In this document: one piece after another, positions 1 through 9,325 of the stretch
Layout of the letters: every line of letters starts with the position of its first letter
Numbering within the stretch: position 1 is the first letter of the stretch
Source of the DNA: Marinimicrobium agarilyticum DSM 16975
GTDB lineage: Bacteria; Pseudomonadota; Gammaproteobacteria; Pseudomonadales; Cellvibrionaceae
Assembly: GCF_000423345.1 (NCBI RefSeq)
Contig: NZ_AUHU01000006.1
Coordinates: forward strand, 62,001-126,000
Direction of reading: 5' to 3'
Length of the DNA: 64,000 bases
Program-made: the position numbers and the translations under genes
Notes under the pieces: generated by a model
What the model saw: only the letters and a program-made list of their open reading frames with translations
Told to the model about the DNA's origin: nothing
Databases searched by the model: none

Positions 1-2150
1 GAACCGCGCACGTCGGCCTTGACCACGACCGGAAGCACTTTGGTCTGATCGGACTCCATGTTTGCAAACATGTTTTCCAGCTTGGCGGCCTGTTGGCGCT
101 GAAGCTTCTCCTTGCGCTCTTTTTCGACGCGGAACTCAGCCACATCGCGAGCCTTGCGTTCGTCTTCAAGCACGGCAAAGTCATCGCCGGCACTGGGCGC
201 GTTGTCCAGACCCAGAATCTCCACCGGCGAGGATGGGCCAACCTCTTTGACCTGCTGACCCAGTTCGTTGGTCATCGCGCGGACACGACCGTAGCTCTGC
301 CCGGCAAGCACCAGGTCGCCGTGTTTCAGCGTACCCTGCTGCACCAACAGGGTCGCCACCACGCCGCGGCCTTTCTCGACGCTGGATTCAACCACTACGC
401 CCTGGGCGGGAGCATCGGCCACCGCCCTGAGCTCCAGAATTTCCGCCTGCAGCGACACGGCTTCGAGCAACGCTTCGACGCCGTCACCGGTATGAGCGGA
501 GACTTCAATGAACTGGGTATCACCGCCCCAGTCTTCCGGAATGACATCTTTCGCGGCCAATTCATTTTTTACCCGATCCGGGTCTGCGTTCTCTTTGTCG
601 CATTTGTTAATCGCGACAACGATGGGCACACCGGCGGCCTTGGAGTGCTGAATGGCCTCTTCGGTCTGTGGCATAACGCCGTCGTCGGCGGCCACCACCA
701 GAATCACCACGTCGGTGCACTGGGCGCCGCGTGCACGCATGGCGGTAAACGCGGCGTGGCCCGGGGTATCCAGAAACGCGATATCGCCGTGGGCGGTATG
801 CACCCGATAGGCACCGATGTGCTGGGTAATACCACCGGCTTCGCCGGAGGCCACTTTGGTTTTCCGGATGTAGTCAAGCAGAGAGGTCTTCCCGTGGTCG
901 ACGTGGCCCATAACGGTAACCACTGGCGCCCGTGGTTGGCCTTCGCCCTGGATCTCCAGCTCTTCTTCGAGCTTGTGCTCGATTTCGTCCTCGCTTTTCA
1001 GAACCGGGTTGTGACCGTATTCTTCTACCAAAAGCTGTGAGGTTTCCTGATCCAGTGGCTGGTTGATGGTCGCCATCACGCCCATCTTCATCAGTCGCTT
1101 GATCACATCGCCCGCTTTGACGCTCATTCGCTGCGCCAGATCGGCGACGGTGATGATCTCGGGAATATCTACGTCTTTAATAATCTGACCTGTCGGTTTC
1201 TTAAAGGCATGTTTGTTGGAAGCTTTGTGGGCCGCACGCACACTGCGACGACGCGCCAAGACCTCTTGGGACTCGGTTTCCTCGGCCACCATGGCGTACA
1301 AATCTGCCTTGGAGTTTTTCTTCGGGCCCATACCGCGCTTGCCCTTGCCGGCGCGTTTACGGTGCTTGGAGCCCTCGTCGTCGTCAAACTCCTTGACGTG
1401 GCGATCTTTCTTTTTGCCTTGTTTGGGATCGTCTTTGTCCCCTGTCGGCGCATCCACCACGGCGGCGGCGCGCTCCGCACGGGCCGCTTCCTGGGCCTTG
1501 CGGACTTCTTCCTGCGCCTTCAGTTCGGCTTCGCGCTGTGCTTCTTCGGCCTTACGACGTTCCTGCGCGCGCAGACGAATCTCTTCCGCATCGTCGATAA
1601 AAGAGGGGCGAGACGGCGCGGGTTCGGCCTCCGACTCTTTTGCCGCCTCTTCGGTCTTGTTCTCGGCGTCGGTTTCCGTCGATGCCTTTTCGGCTTTTTC
1701 CGCTTCAGCTTTCGAGGCTTCGGCTTCGGCCTGAGCCTTTTGCGCTTCTTCGGCCGCCTTCTGTTCCGCTTCGATGCGCGCCGCTTCCGCAGCCGCGGTT
1801 TCTTCCGCCACCCGTTGCGCTTCGGCCTCAGCTTCCGCCTGAGCTTCCTGAGGATCACGCTTCACGTAAGTGCGCTTCTTACGCACTTCCACGTTAACGG
1901 TTTTGCGCGCGGAGCCACTGCCCGTTTTCAGGGTAGTCGTGGTTTTGCGCTTGAGCGTAATTTTCCGGGGCCCATCCGAGGACTCGCCGTGGCTGGTTTT
2001 GAGGTAAGTCAGCAGAGTTTGCTTCTCCTCGTCAGACACCAGCGCGTCTTCGGTTTTCTGGCTCAGACCAGCCTCTTGCATTTGCTTGAGCAAACGCTCG
2101 ACCGGTGCGCCCACAGATTTGGCGAGTTCGCTAACTGTTACTTCTGCCAT
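1..2150 (-). CDS. infB: Translation initiation factor IF-2 (3' end outside window)
   Basis: GTPase that brings initiator fMet-tRNA to the 30S subunit and promotes subunit joining. 716 codons are visible; the C-terminal fMet-tRNA-binding part lies beyond base 1. In order: N-terminal IF2 motif beginning [10 protein letters not shown], a long Ala/Glu/Lys-rich charged linker (about residues 90-290), a second IF2_N motif, then the G domain with GHVDHGKT at about 415-422, DTPGHAAF and NKCD. The ATG at 2150 is chosen because it begins the conserved N-terminal motif. It follows nusA by 60 bp in the usual rimP-nusA-infB order, so it is probably co-transcribed with the initiator tRNA upstream. The very long highly charged linker is normal for gammaproteobacterial IF-2. 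Confidence 0.97.
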   Translation of the reverse strand, partial: MAEVTVSELAKSVGAPVERLLKQMQEAGLSQKTEDALVSDEEKQTLLTYLKTSHGESSDGPRKITLKRKTTTTLKTGSGSARKTVNVEVRKKRTYVKRDPQEAQAEAEAEAQRVAEETAAAEAARIEAEQKAAEEAQKAQAEAEASKAEAEKAEKASTETDAENKTEEAAKESEAEPAPSRPSFIDDAEEIRLRAQERRKAEEAQREAELKAQEEVRKAQEAARAERAAAVVDAPTGDKDDPKQGKKKDRHVKEFDDDEGSKHRKRAGKGKRGMGPKKNSKADLYAMVAEETESQEVLARRRSVRAAHKASNKHAFKKPTGQIIKDVDIPEIITVADLAQRMSVKAGDVIKRLMKMGVMATINQPLDQETSQLLVEEYGHNPVLKSEDEIEHKLEEELEIQGEGQPRAPVVTVMGHVDHGKTSLLDYIRKTKVASGEAGGITQHIGAYRVHTAHGDIAFLDTPGHAAFTAMRARGAQCTDVVILVVAADDGVMPQTEEAIQHSKAAGVPIVVAINKCDKENADPDRVKNELAAKDVIPEDWGGDTQFIEVSAHTGDGVEALLEAVSLQAEILELRAVADAPAQGVVVESSVEKGRGVVATLLVQQGTLKHGDLVLAGQSYGRVRAMTNELGQQVKEVGPSSPVEILGLDNAPSAGDDFAVLEDERKARDVAEFRVEKERKEKLQRQQAAKLENMFANMESDQTKVLPVVVKADVRG

Positions 2151-2210
2151 TATGTTTCCTCAGTGTTGTTCGTTGCCCGCGATGCTCGACCTGAATAACC
2201 GCTTCAGGAA

Positions 2211-3689
2211 TCAGGCAAACCAGGGCTCGCGCGCTTTCATAATCAGCGCCGCCGCGCGCTCTTCGTCCATGCCTTCGATCTCCAGCAGATCATCAATCGC
2301 CTGCTCGGCCAGATCTTCCATGGTGACGATGCCGCGCCCCGCAAGGGTCTTGGCCAGGGCCTCATCCATGCCCTCCATATTCAGCAGGTCTTCCGCCGGC
2401 TCCGAGTCGCCTTGTTCTTCCGAGGCCAGGGCCTGGGTCAGCAGCGCGTCTTTGGCGCGCGCTCTCAATTCTTCGGCGATGTCTTCATCGAACCCTTCGA
2501 TGGCCAGCATTTCGTCCAGCGGTACATAAGCCACTTCTTCCAGCGAGGTAAAGCCTTCCTCGACCAGCACGCCAGCGATGTCTTCATCCACATCCAGCGC
2601 GTTCATGAACAGCTCGATATAGCTGCCGGATTCCTCTTCCTGCTTGGACTGCCACTCTTCCAGGCTCATCACGTTGATGTCCCAGCCGGTCAGCTCGCAG
2701 GCCAGGCGAACGTTCTGCCCGCCGCGGCCGATGGCCATGGCCAGGTTGTCTTCGCTGACGGCCAGGTCCATTGAACCGGCATCTTCATCCACCACAATGG
2801 ATTCGATTTCGGCCGGCGACATGGCGTTGATCACAAACTGGGCCGGGTTATCGTCCCAAAGAACAATGTCCACCCGCTCATTGCCGAGTTCGTTGGAGAC
2901 CGCCTGGACGCGCGAACCGCGCATCCCAACGCAGGCACCGACCGGATCGATCCGTCCGTCATTGGTGTTGACCGCGATTTTAGCCCGCAGGCCCGGATCG
3001 CGCGCCGCGCCTTTGATCTCGATGACTTCCTCGGCGATTTCCGGAACCTCAATTTTGAACAGCTCGATCAGCATTTCCGGGCAGGAGCGGCTCAGGAACA
3101 ATTGGGGGCCACGAACTTCGCTGCGCACTTCCTGCAGCAGGGCACGTACCCGATCACCGACGCGGAAAATTTCCCGCCCCACCAGCTGATCGCGTGGCAA
3201 CAGACCTTCGGCGTTGTTGCCGAGATCCACAATGATACTATCGCGCGTGACTTTTTTCACGGTACCGCTAACCAGCTCACCCACCTGGTCGCGATACTCT
3301 TCAACCATCTGGGCCCGCTCGGCTTCGCGGACTTTCTGTACGATGACCTGTTTGGCGGTCTGGGCGGCGATGCGGCCAAATTCGACGTTCTCGATCTTCT
3401 CTCGATAGACGTCACCCACCTGAAGATCGGGATCTTTTTCCGCCGCTTCTTCGGTGGTCAGTTGGGTACCGAGCTCAGCCAAAACGTCATCGGAAACCAC
3501 TTCCCAGGTACGGAAGGTTTCGTAGTCGCCGGTGGCGCGGTCAATCTGAACGTCGATATTGGAATCTTCGTCAAACCGCTTTTTGGTGGCCGTGGCCAGC
3601 GCGGATTCGATGGCCTGGAAAATAATCTCTTTTCCCACACCTTTTTCATTTGACACCGCATCGGCGACCAACAAAATTTCTTTGTTCAT
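2211..3689 (-). CDS. nusA: Transcription termination/antitermination protein NusA
   Basis: RNA polymerase-binding elongation factor that modulates pausing, termination and antitermination. 492 residues, the usual length for the long proteobacterial form. Visible parts: N-terminal polymerase-binding domain starting [21 protein letters not shown]1 domain at about 135-200 ([17 protein letters not shown]), two KH domains at about 230-345 ([26 protein letters not shown]), and two C-terminal acidic helix-hairpin-helix repeats ([25 protein letters not shown]) ending REPWFA. It lies between rimP and infB, 67 bp after rimP, in a conserved operon. Confidence 0.98.
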   Translation of the reverse strand: MNKEILLVADAVSNEKGVGKEIIFQAIESALATATKKRFDEDSNIDVQIDRATGDYETFRTWEVVSDDVLAELGTQLTTEEAAEKDPDLQVGDVYREKIENVEFGRIAAQTAKQVIVQKVREAERAQMVEEYRDQVGELVSGTVKKVTRDSIIVDLGNNAEGLLPRDQLVGREIFRVGDRVRALLQEVRSEVRGPQLFLSRSCPEMLIELFKIEVPEIAEEVIEIKGAARDPGLRAKIAVNTNDGRIDPVGACVGMRGSRVQAVSNELGNERVDIVLWDDNPAQFVINAMSPAEIESIVVDEDAGSMDLAVSEDNLAMAIGRGGQNVRLACELTGWDINVMSLEEWQSKQEEESGSYIELFMNALDVDEDIAGVLVEEGFTSLEEVAYVPLDEMLAIEGFDEDIAEELRARAKDALLTQALASEEQGDSEPAEDLLNMEGMDEALAKTLAGRGIVTMEDLAEQAIDDLLEIEGMDEERAAALIMKAREPWFA

Positions 3690-3756
3690 GAGCTTGCCTC
3701 GTTAAACTCCTTCACCTGACACCGCAGGGCTTCTAATGGCCCGACAACACAGACGA

Positions 3757-4218
3757 CTAGAAGCGTGGGACCAAATTCGCTTTTTCAATCGACCCGAATG
3801 ACAGAACGTGCTCTGCACCGTCCACTATCATTACCACCGAGTCCCCTTCTACAGCCTTCAACTGGCCTTTAAATTTTCTCCGCCCAGCAATGGGCGCGCG
3901 GGTTTTCAGTGCAATCACCTCACCGATGTAGCGACCGTAATGTTCGGGCGTAAACAACGGGCGATCCATTCCCGGCGATGACACTTCCAGGGTGTAGCGA
4001 TTGCTGATGGGGTCTTCCACATCCAGCACACTGCTCACCTGACGACTGACGCGTTCGCAGTCCTCAAGCATGACACCTTCTTCGCCCTGGCGATCGATAT
4101 AAATACGCAAGGTGGAGTAGCGGCCCTGGGTGAGAAAATCCAGTCCCCAGAGCTCGCAATCCATTGCCGCGACAACGGGCGCGATCAGCGCATGCAGCTG
4201 TTCTTGTTTGGACGCCAT
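3757..4218 (-). CDS. rimP: Ribosome maturation factor RimP
   Basis: Small factor needed for 30S subunit maturation. 153 residues, family-typical. The motifs are clear: MDCELWGLDFLTQG, LRIYIDR, DCERVSRQVSSVLDVEDPI and YTLEVSSPGMDRPL, then an SH3-like C-terminal domain. An AGGTGA ribosome site sits about 10 nt before the ATG at 4218. It is the first protein gene of the rimP-nusA-infB operon, and the initiator tRNA lies just upstream on the same strand, as in E. coli metY-rimP-nusA-infB. A strong hairpin lies only 39 bp before the start (see 4257-4283). Confidence 0.96.
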   Translation of the reverse strand: MASKQEQLHALIAPVVAAMDCELWGLDFLTQGRYSTLRIYIDRQGEEGVMLEDCERVSRQVSSVLDVEDPISNRYTLEVSSPGMDRPLFTPEHYGRYIGEVIALKTRAPIAGRRKFKGQLKAVEGDSVVMIVDGAEHVLSFGSIEKANLVPRF

Positions 4219-4256
4219 GAAAACAAATCACCTGTGTGGCGGGGTGCCGCCCAAAC

Positions 4257-4283
4257 AAAAAATGGGCCAGAGGCCCATTTTTT
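4257..4283. terminator. Bidirectional terminator-like hairpin in the rimP leader
   Basis: Six A, then the perfect inverted repeat TGGGCC-AGA-GGCCCA, then six T, so it reads as an intrinsic terminator on both strands. It lies between the tRNA terminator and the rimP start, which leaves only 38 bp for any rimP promoter downstream of it. Transcripts reaching rimP must therefore read through it, or it acts as an attenuator. The attenuation role is inference. Confidence 0.7.
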
Positions 4284-4334
4284 GAAACTGCGGCCACAGG
4301 CCTCTGTGGCAGGGGAACACCCCTTTTTTCAAAT

Positions 4335-4360
4335 ACAAAAAAGCCCCATAACAGGGGCTT
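4335..4360 (-). terminator. Intrinsic terminator after tRNA-fMet
   Basis: On the minus strand a 7-bp stem (AAGCCCC/GGGGCTT, six-base loop) is followed by a T run. It is about 80 bp downstream of the tRNA 3' end and would end the tRNA transcript. Leaky termination would feed rimP-nusA-infB. Confidence 0.7.
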
Positions 4361-4441
4361 ATTCGAGCGCCGGCTTCTTTAAAGGCCGACTGGGAAAGCT
4401 GAAAACCGTTCAAAAAGGTCCCTCATCAACTTTCCGAAAAG

Positions 4442-4518
<77 letters not shown>

Positions 4519-4561
4519 ACTTCAACTCAGAGAGCATGTCTCTGCCCGTCTGAGGTGGCGC

Positions 4562-4590
4562 ATTATAGGGGCAGCCCCCAGGTGGGTCAA
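4562..4590 (-). promoter_or_regulatory. Sigma-70 promoter of tRNA-fMet
   Basis: On the minus strand TTGACC (-35, 4585-4590), a 17-bp spacer and a perfect TATAAT (-10, 4562-4567), about 45 bp before the tRNA. GCGCCAC follows the -10, so the discriminator is GC-rich, typical of stringently controlled stable-RNA promoters (the stringent reading is inference). Confidence 0.85.
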
Positions 4591-4732
4591 CCCCGATTTC
4601 AGTTTATTTCCAGGGACTTGCCCGATTATCTTTCTTTACACTTTAACCGGCCCGTTCGGGTATCGACTCGAGTGGAGCCACCCTATAATGATCGGGATTG
4701 ATGTCAATTCCATTAATGCACGGAGGTTTTTC

Positions 4733-5140
4733 ATGACACACCCACTGCGTACACTGGCCGCCACCTTTTTTCTGGGCCTTTTCGCCCTGAGCGCCCAGGC
4801 ACAGAACGCCTATATCATCTCTCCCGCTGACGGCGAAACGGTTACCAGCCCCGTCACCATCAAGTTCGGACTTCAGGGCGCCGGCGTGGCTCCCGCCGGT
4901 GTGGAGCGGGAGGGCACCGGTCACCATCACCTCCTGATCGACCTGGACAAGCTGCCGGCCCTGGACAAACCCATTCCGGCCGATGACCAGCACGTGCACT
5001 TCGGCGGTGGCCAGACCGAGACAACCGTTGAGTTGGAGCCCGGAAAGCACACCCTGCAACTGTTGCTGGGTGACCATATGCACCGCCCCCATACGCCCCC
5101 GGTCATGTCGAAAAAAGTCACCATTACCGTCGAGGAATAA
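4733..5140 (+). CDS. Secreted DUF4399 family protein
   Basis: 135 residues with a Sec signal peptide (hydrophobic stretch, cleavage after ALSAQA at about residue 23). The rest matches the DUF4399 pattern: ISPADGETVTSPVTIKFGL, TGHHHLLID, HVHFGGGQTE and GKHTLQLLLGDHMH. The many histidines suggest metal binding, but the function is unknown. The start is the ATG at 4733, with GGAGG 6 nt before it; the frame is open upstream through the tRNA but that part is not coding. A TATAAT hexamer at 4684-4689 is a plausible -10. Convergent with the next gene. Confidence 0.85.
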   Translation: MTHPLRTLAATFFLGLFALSAQAQNAYIISPADGETVTSPVTIKFGLQGAGVAPAGVEREGTGHHHLLIDLDKLPALDKPIPADDQHVHFGGGQTETTVELEPGKHTLQLLLGDHMHRPHTPPVMSKKVTITVEE

Positions 5141-5154
5141 CACCCGATGGTTCA

Positions 5155-5175
5155 GCCGGCCCACCCCGGGCCGGC
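5155..5175. terminator. GC hairpin between convergent genes
   Basis: GCCGGCCC/GGGCCGGC stem with a five-base loop, 15 bp after the DUF4399 stop and ahead of the converging DUF3094 stop. There is no strong T run, so it may be a weak terminator or an mRNA 3'-end stabiliser. Confidence 0.45.
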
Positions 5176-5201
5176 CCCCTCTATTCCAACTTCCTTTCGC
5201 G

Positions 5202-5384
5202 TTAAACCACGCCTTGTGTCCAGGCAATCAGGTAACTGATGCCACTGAGGACGGTCAGGACCACCAGAATCACGCCCAGCAGCAGCCAGGGGCGAAAGGG
5301 CTTGCGCTCCACACTATTGACCCCACGATGAACGACGGCATCGACTCGGGCCTGATCTTCCGGGGAAAGTTTGGGTTTTTGCAC
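5202..5384 (-). CDS. DUF3094 family small membrane protein
   Basis: 60 residues starting at a GTG with GGAGG six bases upstream; longer readings to base 5432 lack a ribosome site. The N-terminal half is charged and conserved in this family (KLSPEDQARVD, NSVERKPFRPW), followed by one transmembrane helix (about residues 34-54). The function is unknown. The family is found in Pseudomonas and related marine gammaproteobacteria. It is probably an inner-membrane protein with its N terminus inside the cell. Confidence 0.75.
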   Translation of the reverse strand: MQKPKLSPEDQARVDAVVHRGVNSVERKPFRPWLLLGVILVVLTVLSGISYLIAWTQGVV

Positions 5385-5499
5385 GAGAGGCCTCCAACAA
5401 GGCACGCCGCGAACCTGGCTCGCGATCGACATTCAGGGAGGAAGAAGTATAAAGGGATTGCCGGGCGGATGTCAGGGGTATGAGTGCCGGCAAATGTGA

Positions 5500-6534
5500 C
5501 TACACACGTTGATCCAGACGGTCCCCCGGCTGTCGACTGTCCACCAATGCGGACAGCTCGACCAGCTGCACATAGGTATCAATATTGCGACGCCGGGTCT
5601 CGTCGGCCAACACCTGGCGACTATCATCGCGAGCCTCCCGTTCGCGCTCTTCGCGCCCGGAAGGATTCTCGCCCGTCGTCTCAGATTGAATCCGGTTTTC
5701 GGAGCCCGCTTCCTCCGATGAGTTCTCGGCCTCGGCCCGAACGTCTTCCACCTGCTGCCGCCTCAGCTCCGCCCGAGCCTCCGCCTCCATCTGGGCCGCT
5801 TGCGCTGCCACACGGCGATCGGTATCGGAGGGCTCCGCTGGCGCATACGCGGCGCGGCGAATCTGTTGCGCCTTCTCGATGGTTGCCTGGGGGTCATTGG
5901 GCACAGCGCTGGTATCGATAGGCACTTCGCCCGATACCGCATACGAGACCCCATCCGGGCCGCGCTCGTATTCGTATTGCGGGGCCCCGGCATAACGCCC
6001 GCCGAGGGCAGCGTGGGCCTGTTCATGCTGGCGAACCTCACGGTCCCGCTCCGAGAGTTCGCGCACTTCTTTCTGGGTCTCCAACTCTTGCTGGCGCTCC
6101 AGGCTGGCCCGAATATCGTTCTCGGCGCGCGCGCGGTCTTCAACGGTCTGCGCCTCGGAGCCTCGCGCCTGCTGAGCGGATACCAAGGGCCGCTCATTCG
6201 TCTGTGTCGGCGCTGCGGCCGCTTCGGAGGCGAACGCCGCCCGGCCGCCACTGGAGATAATGACATCGTCATCGCTCCGCGTCGGCTCGGCACCCTCTCC
6301 GGTGTCGCGCCCAGCGGCATCAGCACGACCTTTCGCCAGCCTGGCCTGTTCTTCCGCTTCTCCGGGACGCTGATCGGGAGAGCGCCAGTTCTCGCCGCGA
6401 GCAGATTCCGCCGACTCCTCGAGTGGCTTCAGGGTGCTGGCACGCAGATCTTCCATTTCCTGACCAACGGGCGCACGGCCGAGAGGCGCGTAGGGCGCTA
6501 CGGCATTGGCATAATTGGAAGGAATGGGCATCAT
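5500..6534 (-). CDS. SprA-related putative metalloprotease (catalytic HExxH-like motif)
   Basis: 344 residues. The central segment is the recognisable part: REVRQHEQAHAALGGRYAG followed by YEYERGPDG and YAVSGEVPIDTS, with a conserved helix containing EKAQQIRRAAYAPAEPS. This is the SprA-related (CJM1_0395-type) family pattern. HEQAH resembles a zinc-protease HExxH, but activity is not established. The flanks are low-complexity Glu/Arg/Ala-rich, and there is no signal peptide. It lies just downstream of a small flagellin-assembly-like gene in the same direction; whether they act together is unknown. Confidence 0.75.
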   Translation of the reverse strand: MMPIPSNYANAVAPYAPLGRAPVGQEMEDLRASTLKPLEESAESARGENWRSPDQRPGEAEEQARLAKGRADAAGRDTGEGAEPTRSDDDVIISSGGRAAFASEAAAAPTQTNERPLVSAQQARGSEAQTVEDRARAENDIRASLERQQELETQKEVRELSERDREVRQHEQAHAALGGRYAGAPQYEYERGPDGVSYAVSGEVPIDTSAVPNDPQATIEKAQQIRRAAYAPAEPSDTDRRVAAQAAQMEAEARAELRRQQVEDVRAEAENSSEEAGSENRIQSETTGENPSGREEREREARDDSRQVLADETRRRNIDTYVQLVELSALVDSRQPGDRLDQRV

Positions 6535-6560
6535 TGCGCTTGGCTCCGCAGAATCATGGC

Positions 6561-6806
6561 TTACGCCATGGTGTCAATCAGCCGCCCGACATTCTCGTCG
6601 GCGGCCTCAAGCACACGAGCCGAACTGTCGAACACCTGCTGTTGCGCTTCGATATTCAACAACGGCTCGACAATCTGGAGGCTCGACGCGGGCTGGGTGG
6701 CCGGCGCGGCCGAGGCTTCGGCAATCTGTTGCGCCGAGCTGGTCATTTCTGACTGACTGCGCTGCATGCCGATGAGCGCCTGGTTAACCGCTGCACCTAT
6801 TTCCAT
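6561..6806 (-). CDS. Small protein resembling the C terminus of flagellar rod/hook proteins
   Basis: 81 residues. The last 33 (LLNIEAQQQVFDSSARVLEA, then ADENVGRLIDTMA) resemble the conserved C-terminal coiled coil of FlgE/F/G-type axial proteins. The N-terminal half is Ser/Ala/Gln-rich. There is no signal peptide, and the rest of a rod protein is absent. It may be a stand-alone protein of unknown function with a borrowed coiled coil. It is 26 bp upstream of the SprA-related gene and probably co-transcribed with it. Confidence 0.55.
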   Translation of the reverse strand: MEIGAAVNQALIGMQRSQSEMTSSAQQIAEASAAPATQPASSLQIVEPLLNIEAQQQVFDSSARVLEAADENVGRLIDTMA

Positions 6807-6984
6807 TATTCACTCCCACTGTGTGTTGTCCGAGGGGGACGGCTGCATGGCCACAAGGCGTGGATGCCCCATGGACCTTTCGTCACCATAGTTTAGCCGG
6901 ATACCTGCTCAAAAAACAGTCAGAACCGGCAAACCTTCAGAGCTTTTAGGATTAAAACGGGAGCTTATAGAACGAGGCGGAATA

Positions 6985-7671
6985 TCAGGAGAGTTTTAGC
7001 GGCTCCAACGACAGATACTCGGCAAGGGCACCAGGCGCTGGATTCTCCAGAAAAGGCACGCAGCCAAGGCACGGCGCACGCAGGCGCTGCCCCAGGGCAT
7101 CAATATTTTCGCCCAGACGGGGCATATCCGGATCGATAATATTCGCCACCCACCCCGCAAGAGGCAAGCCATCCCGGGCGATCGCTTCAGCGGTCAACAG
7201 GGCGTGATTGATACAGCCGAGGCGCACTCCAATCACCAGAATCACCGGCAACCCAAGCGTGCGGGCGAGGTCGGCCAGAGTCTCAGCGGGGTTGAGCGGT
7301 ACCCGCCAACCGCCGGCACCTTCGACCAACGTAAAGTCCGCCTGACCCAGCACCCCCCGACAATAGCCGGCCAGGCGATCGGCGGAGAGGGGGCGGCGCG
7401 CTTCCAACGCCGCGATATGGGGCGCGATTGCCGGTTCCAGGGCTACCGGGTTGATCTGTTCGTAGGCCAGGGGGCGATTGATCACCGCCTGGAGGGCCAG
7501 GGCATCCTCATTGCGCAGGCCGTCCGGCGTCGGCTCACAACCCGCCGCCACCGGCTTAAGGGCGGCAGTGCTGAGTCCGGCGCTGCCCGCCGCATGGAGC
7601 AGCCCGGTGGCAATCGCGGTTTTGCCCACACCGGTGTCAGTACCGGTCACGAAGAAAGCGGATCGTGGCAT
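6985..7671 (-). CDS. bioD: Dethiobiotin synthetase
   Basis: ATP-dependent carboxylation and ring closure of 7,8-diaminopelargonate to dethiobiotin. 228 residues, family-typical. P-loop GTDTGVGKT at about 10-18, KPVAAG, the substrate loop VEGAGGWRVPL, and VGVRLGCINHALLT. The ATG at 7671 begins MPRSAFFVTGTD; the ribosome site is weak, consistent with translation tied to the upstream bioHC gene, whose stop is 13 bp before it. Last gene of the local biotin operon. Confidence 0.96.
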   Translation of the reverse strand: MPRSAFFVTGTDTGVGKTAIATGLLHAAGSAGLSTAALKPVAAGCEPTPDGLRNEDALALQAVINRPLAYEQINPVALEPAIAPHIAALEARRPLSADRLAGYCRGVLGQADFTLVEGAGGWRVPLNPAETLADLARTLGLPVILVIGVRLGCINHALLTAEAIARDGLPLAGWVANIIDPDMPRLGENIDALGQRLRAPCLGCVPFLENPAPGALAEYLSLEPLKLS

Positions 7672-7684
7672 AACTCTACTATTC

Positions 7685-9325
7685 TCAAATTGATGGCGCT
7701 TCGGGCGCCGGGAGAGCCGGCTTCGCAGCGCGGATATAGAAAACTTCGTAACTCGCGGGCAGACGCCCGTCTTCGCCCCGAAATGCCTCATAGGCGGCCT
7801 TGAGGGCGGTCATTTTCTGACGTCCGGTCAAACCTTCGGGCTGGCCGCGGTTCACGTTGTGCGCCCCGAGGGCTTTGAGCTCACGGGTCAGCTCCGTCAG
7901 AGAGTCGTACCTCAGTACGCGCTCTTCACTCTCGCGAACCACCCCCGAAAAACCCGCGCCCTCCAAGGCTCCGGTCACACTCGTCTCCGCGGAGAAGCGG
8001 TTGACGTGCACATACCCATCGACCGCCTGCCAGGCGCTCTTCAGTTCCCATAAGGTTCTGGGCCCCAGGGTGGAAAACACCAGCTGACCGCCGGGCCTGA
8101 GCACGCGCCAGAGCTCGCCAAAGAGGCTGGGCAGATGTTCGCACCACTGCACCGACAGGCTGGAAAACACCAGATCCACACTCGAGTCCGCCAGGGGCAG
8201 CTCCTCCGCGTCGGCACATAGCCACACGGCGGGCACAGAACGTTCCTGACGGGCGAAGCTCAACATTCCCTCAGCGATATCCAGCCCGATCAGTTGGGCG
8301 TTCGGCAGCCGGTGGGCCAGCCGTTCGGCGAAGTAGCCGGTACCACACCCCAGATCCAGCATCCGCTCGACCCGCTCCGGGGCCAGCCCGCCAAGCTGGT
8401 TGAGCAGGGTTTCCCCGACCGACCGCTGCAGGCGGGCTACGCTGTCGTAGCTCCCCGCCGCGCGGCTGAAAGAGTTCGCCACCCGGCGTTTGTCCAATTG
8501 ACCGGTGGTCAGCCGTAAAAAGTGCAGGATACTTTCCCCCACCCGCTCGGGCCGGCTCCAGTGAGGGGCATGCCCCGCGCCCGCGACCACCGACACGCGC
8601 TGGCGCTGGTTGAGCGCCGGGATCGGCCCGGCCGCCGCCAGCGGAACCAGTGCGTCGTGCTCGCCAAACAGGTGCAGCCCGGGCTGGCGTAGACGGGCCA
8701 GGTGCTCGGTATTGTCCAGCCCCGCCAGACACCGCAGGGCGTCGCTCCAGCGGCCGGTTGCCTGATGCCAGGGCTCAAGCGCCCCCAGTGCCGCGCGCAG
8801 CTCCCGCTCCCGTTCATCGCCGTGTGCCACCAAACCAACAAACCGCCTCAATCCTTTTTCAGCGGAGCGCTCGAATTCCTCGTTGAAGCGTCGGTTCACG
8901 GACGCGGCCATGGCATGAGGCCATTGTTGATCGGCGACAAAGCGCAAATTGCTCGCAATAGTTACCAGGCGTGTCACCCGTTCTGGATAGCGGGCCGCCA
9001 GGGCCACCGCCAGCATACCTCCCAGGGACCAGCCCACCAGAGTCACCCGGGAGGGAAGGCTTTGCAGCACCTGTTCGAGGACCGCCTCCTGTTCAAATTC
9101 GCCATCCCCAGGGGTGTCCCCAAAACCGGGCAAGTCCAGGGCGATCACATCACTGAATTGCCGCAGCAGGGGCAGCAACGGCTCCCAACTGCGACTGTCG
9201 AAGCCCCAGCCGTGCAGGAGCACGATGGGCTCTTCCCCGGTCGCACTCAACGCCGGGTAGTAATGGGCCGCCAGGGGCGCGTTTTGCGCCCGGGGGGCCG
9301 TGATGGGAATCATGGATTCGTTCAC
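7685..9325 (-). CDS. bioC: BioH-BioC fusion: pimeloyl-ACP methyl ester esterase / malonyl-ACP O-methyltransferase
   Basis: 546-residue fusion of the two enzymes that open and close pimelate synthesis. Residues about 1-270 are an alpha/beta hydrolase: LLHGWG oxyanion loop, nucleophile Ser100 in GWSLGG, Asp224 in GEHDALV and His252 in GAGHAPHW. Residues about 278-546 are the SAM methyltransferase: [16 protein letters not shown] entry motif, DLGCGTG at 324-330, GLDIAEGML. The start is a GTG at 9325 that overlaps the bioF stop (GTGA), with GGAG about six bases ahead; ATG at 9313 is the alternative. BioC methylates malonyl-ACP to disguise it for fatty acid synthesis and BioH removes the methyl at the end. 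Both active sites look intact. Confidence 0.93.
   Translation of the reverse strand: MNESMIPITAPRAQNAPLAAHYYPALSATGEEPIVLLHGWGFDSRSWEPLLPLLRQFSDVIALDLPGFGDTPGDGEFEQEAVLEQVLQSLPSRVTLVGWSLGGMLAVALAARYPERVTRLVTIASNLRFVADQQWPHAMAASVNRRFNEEFERSAEKGLRRFVGLVAHGDERERELRAALGALEPWHQATGRWSDALRCLAGLDNTEHLARLRQPGLHLFGEHDALVPLAAAGPIPALNQRQRVSVVAGAGHAPHWSRPERVGESILHFLRLTTGQLDKRRVANSFSRAAGSYDSVARLQRSVGETLLNQLGGLAPERVERMLDLGCGTGYFAERLAHRLPNAQLIGLDIAEGMLSFARQERSVPAVWLCADAEELPLADSSVDLVFSSLSVQWCEHLPSLFGELWRVLRPGGQLVFSTLGPRTLWELKSAWQAVDGYVHVNRFSAETSVTGALEGAGFSGVVRESEERVLRYDSLTELTRELKALGAHNVNRGQPEGLTGRQKMTALKAAYEAFRGEDGRLPASYEVFYIRAAKPALPAPEAPSI

Noticed and set aside
93-1040. 315-codon open frame on the + strand opposite infB
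   Set aside because: Antisense shadow of the IF-2 G domain caused by high GC; no ribosome site or family similarity, while the minus-strand frame has clear IF-2 motifs.
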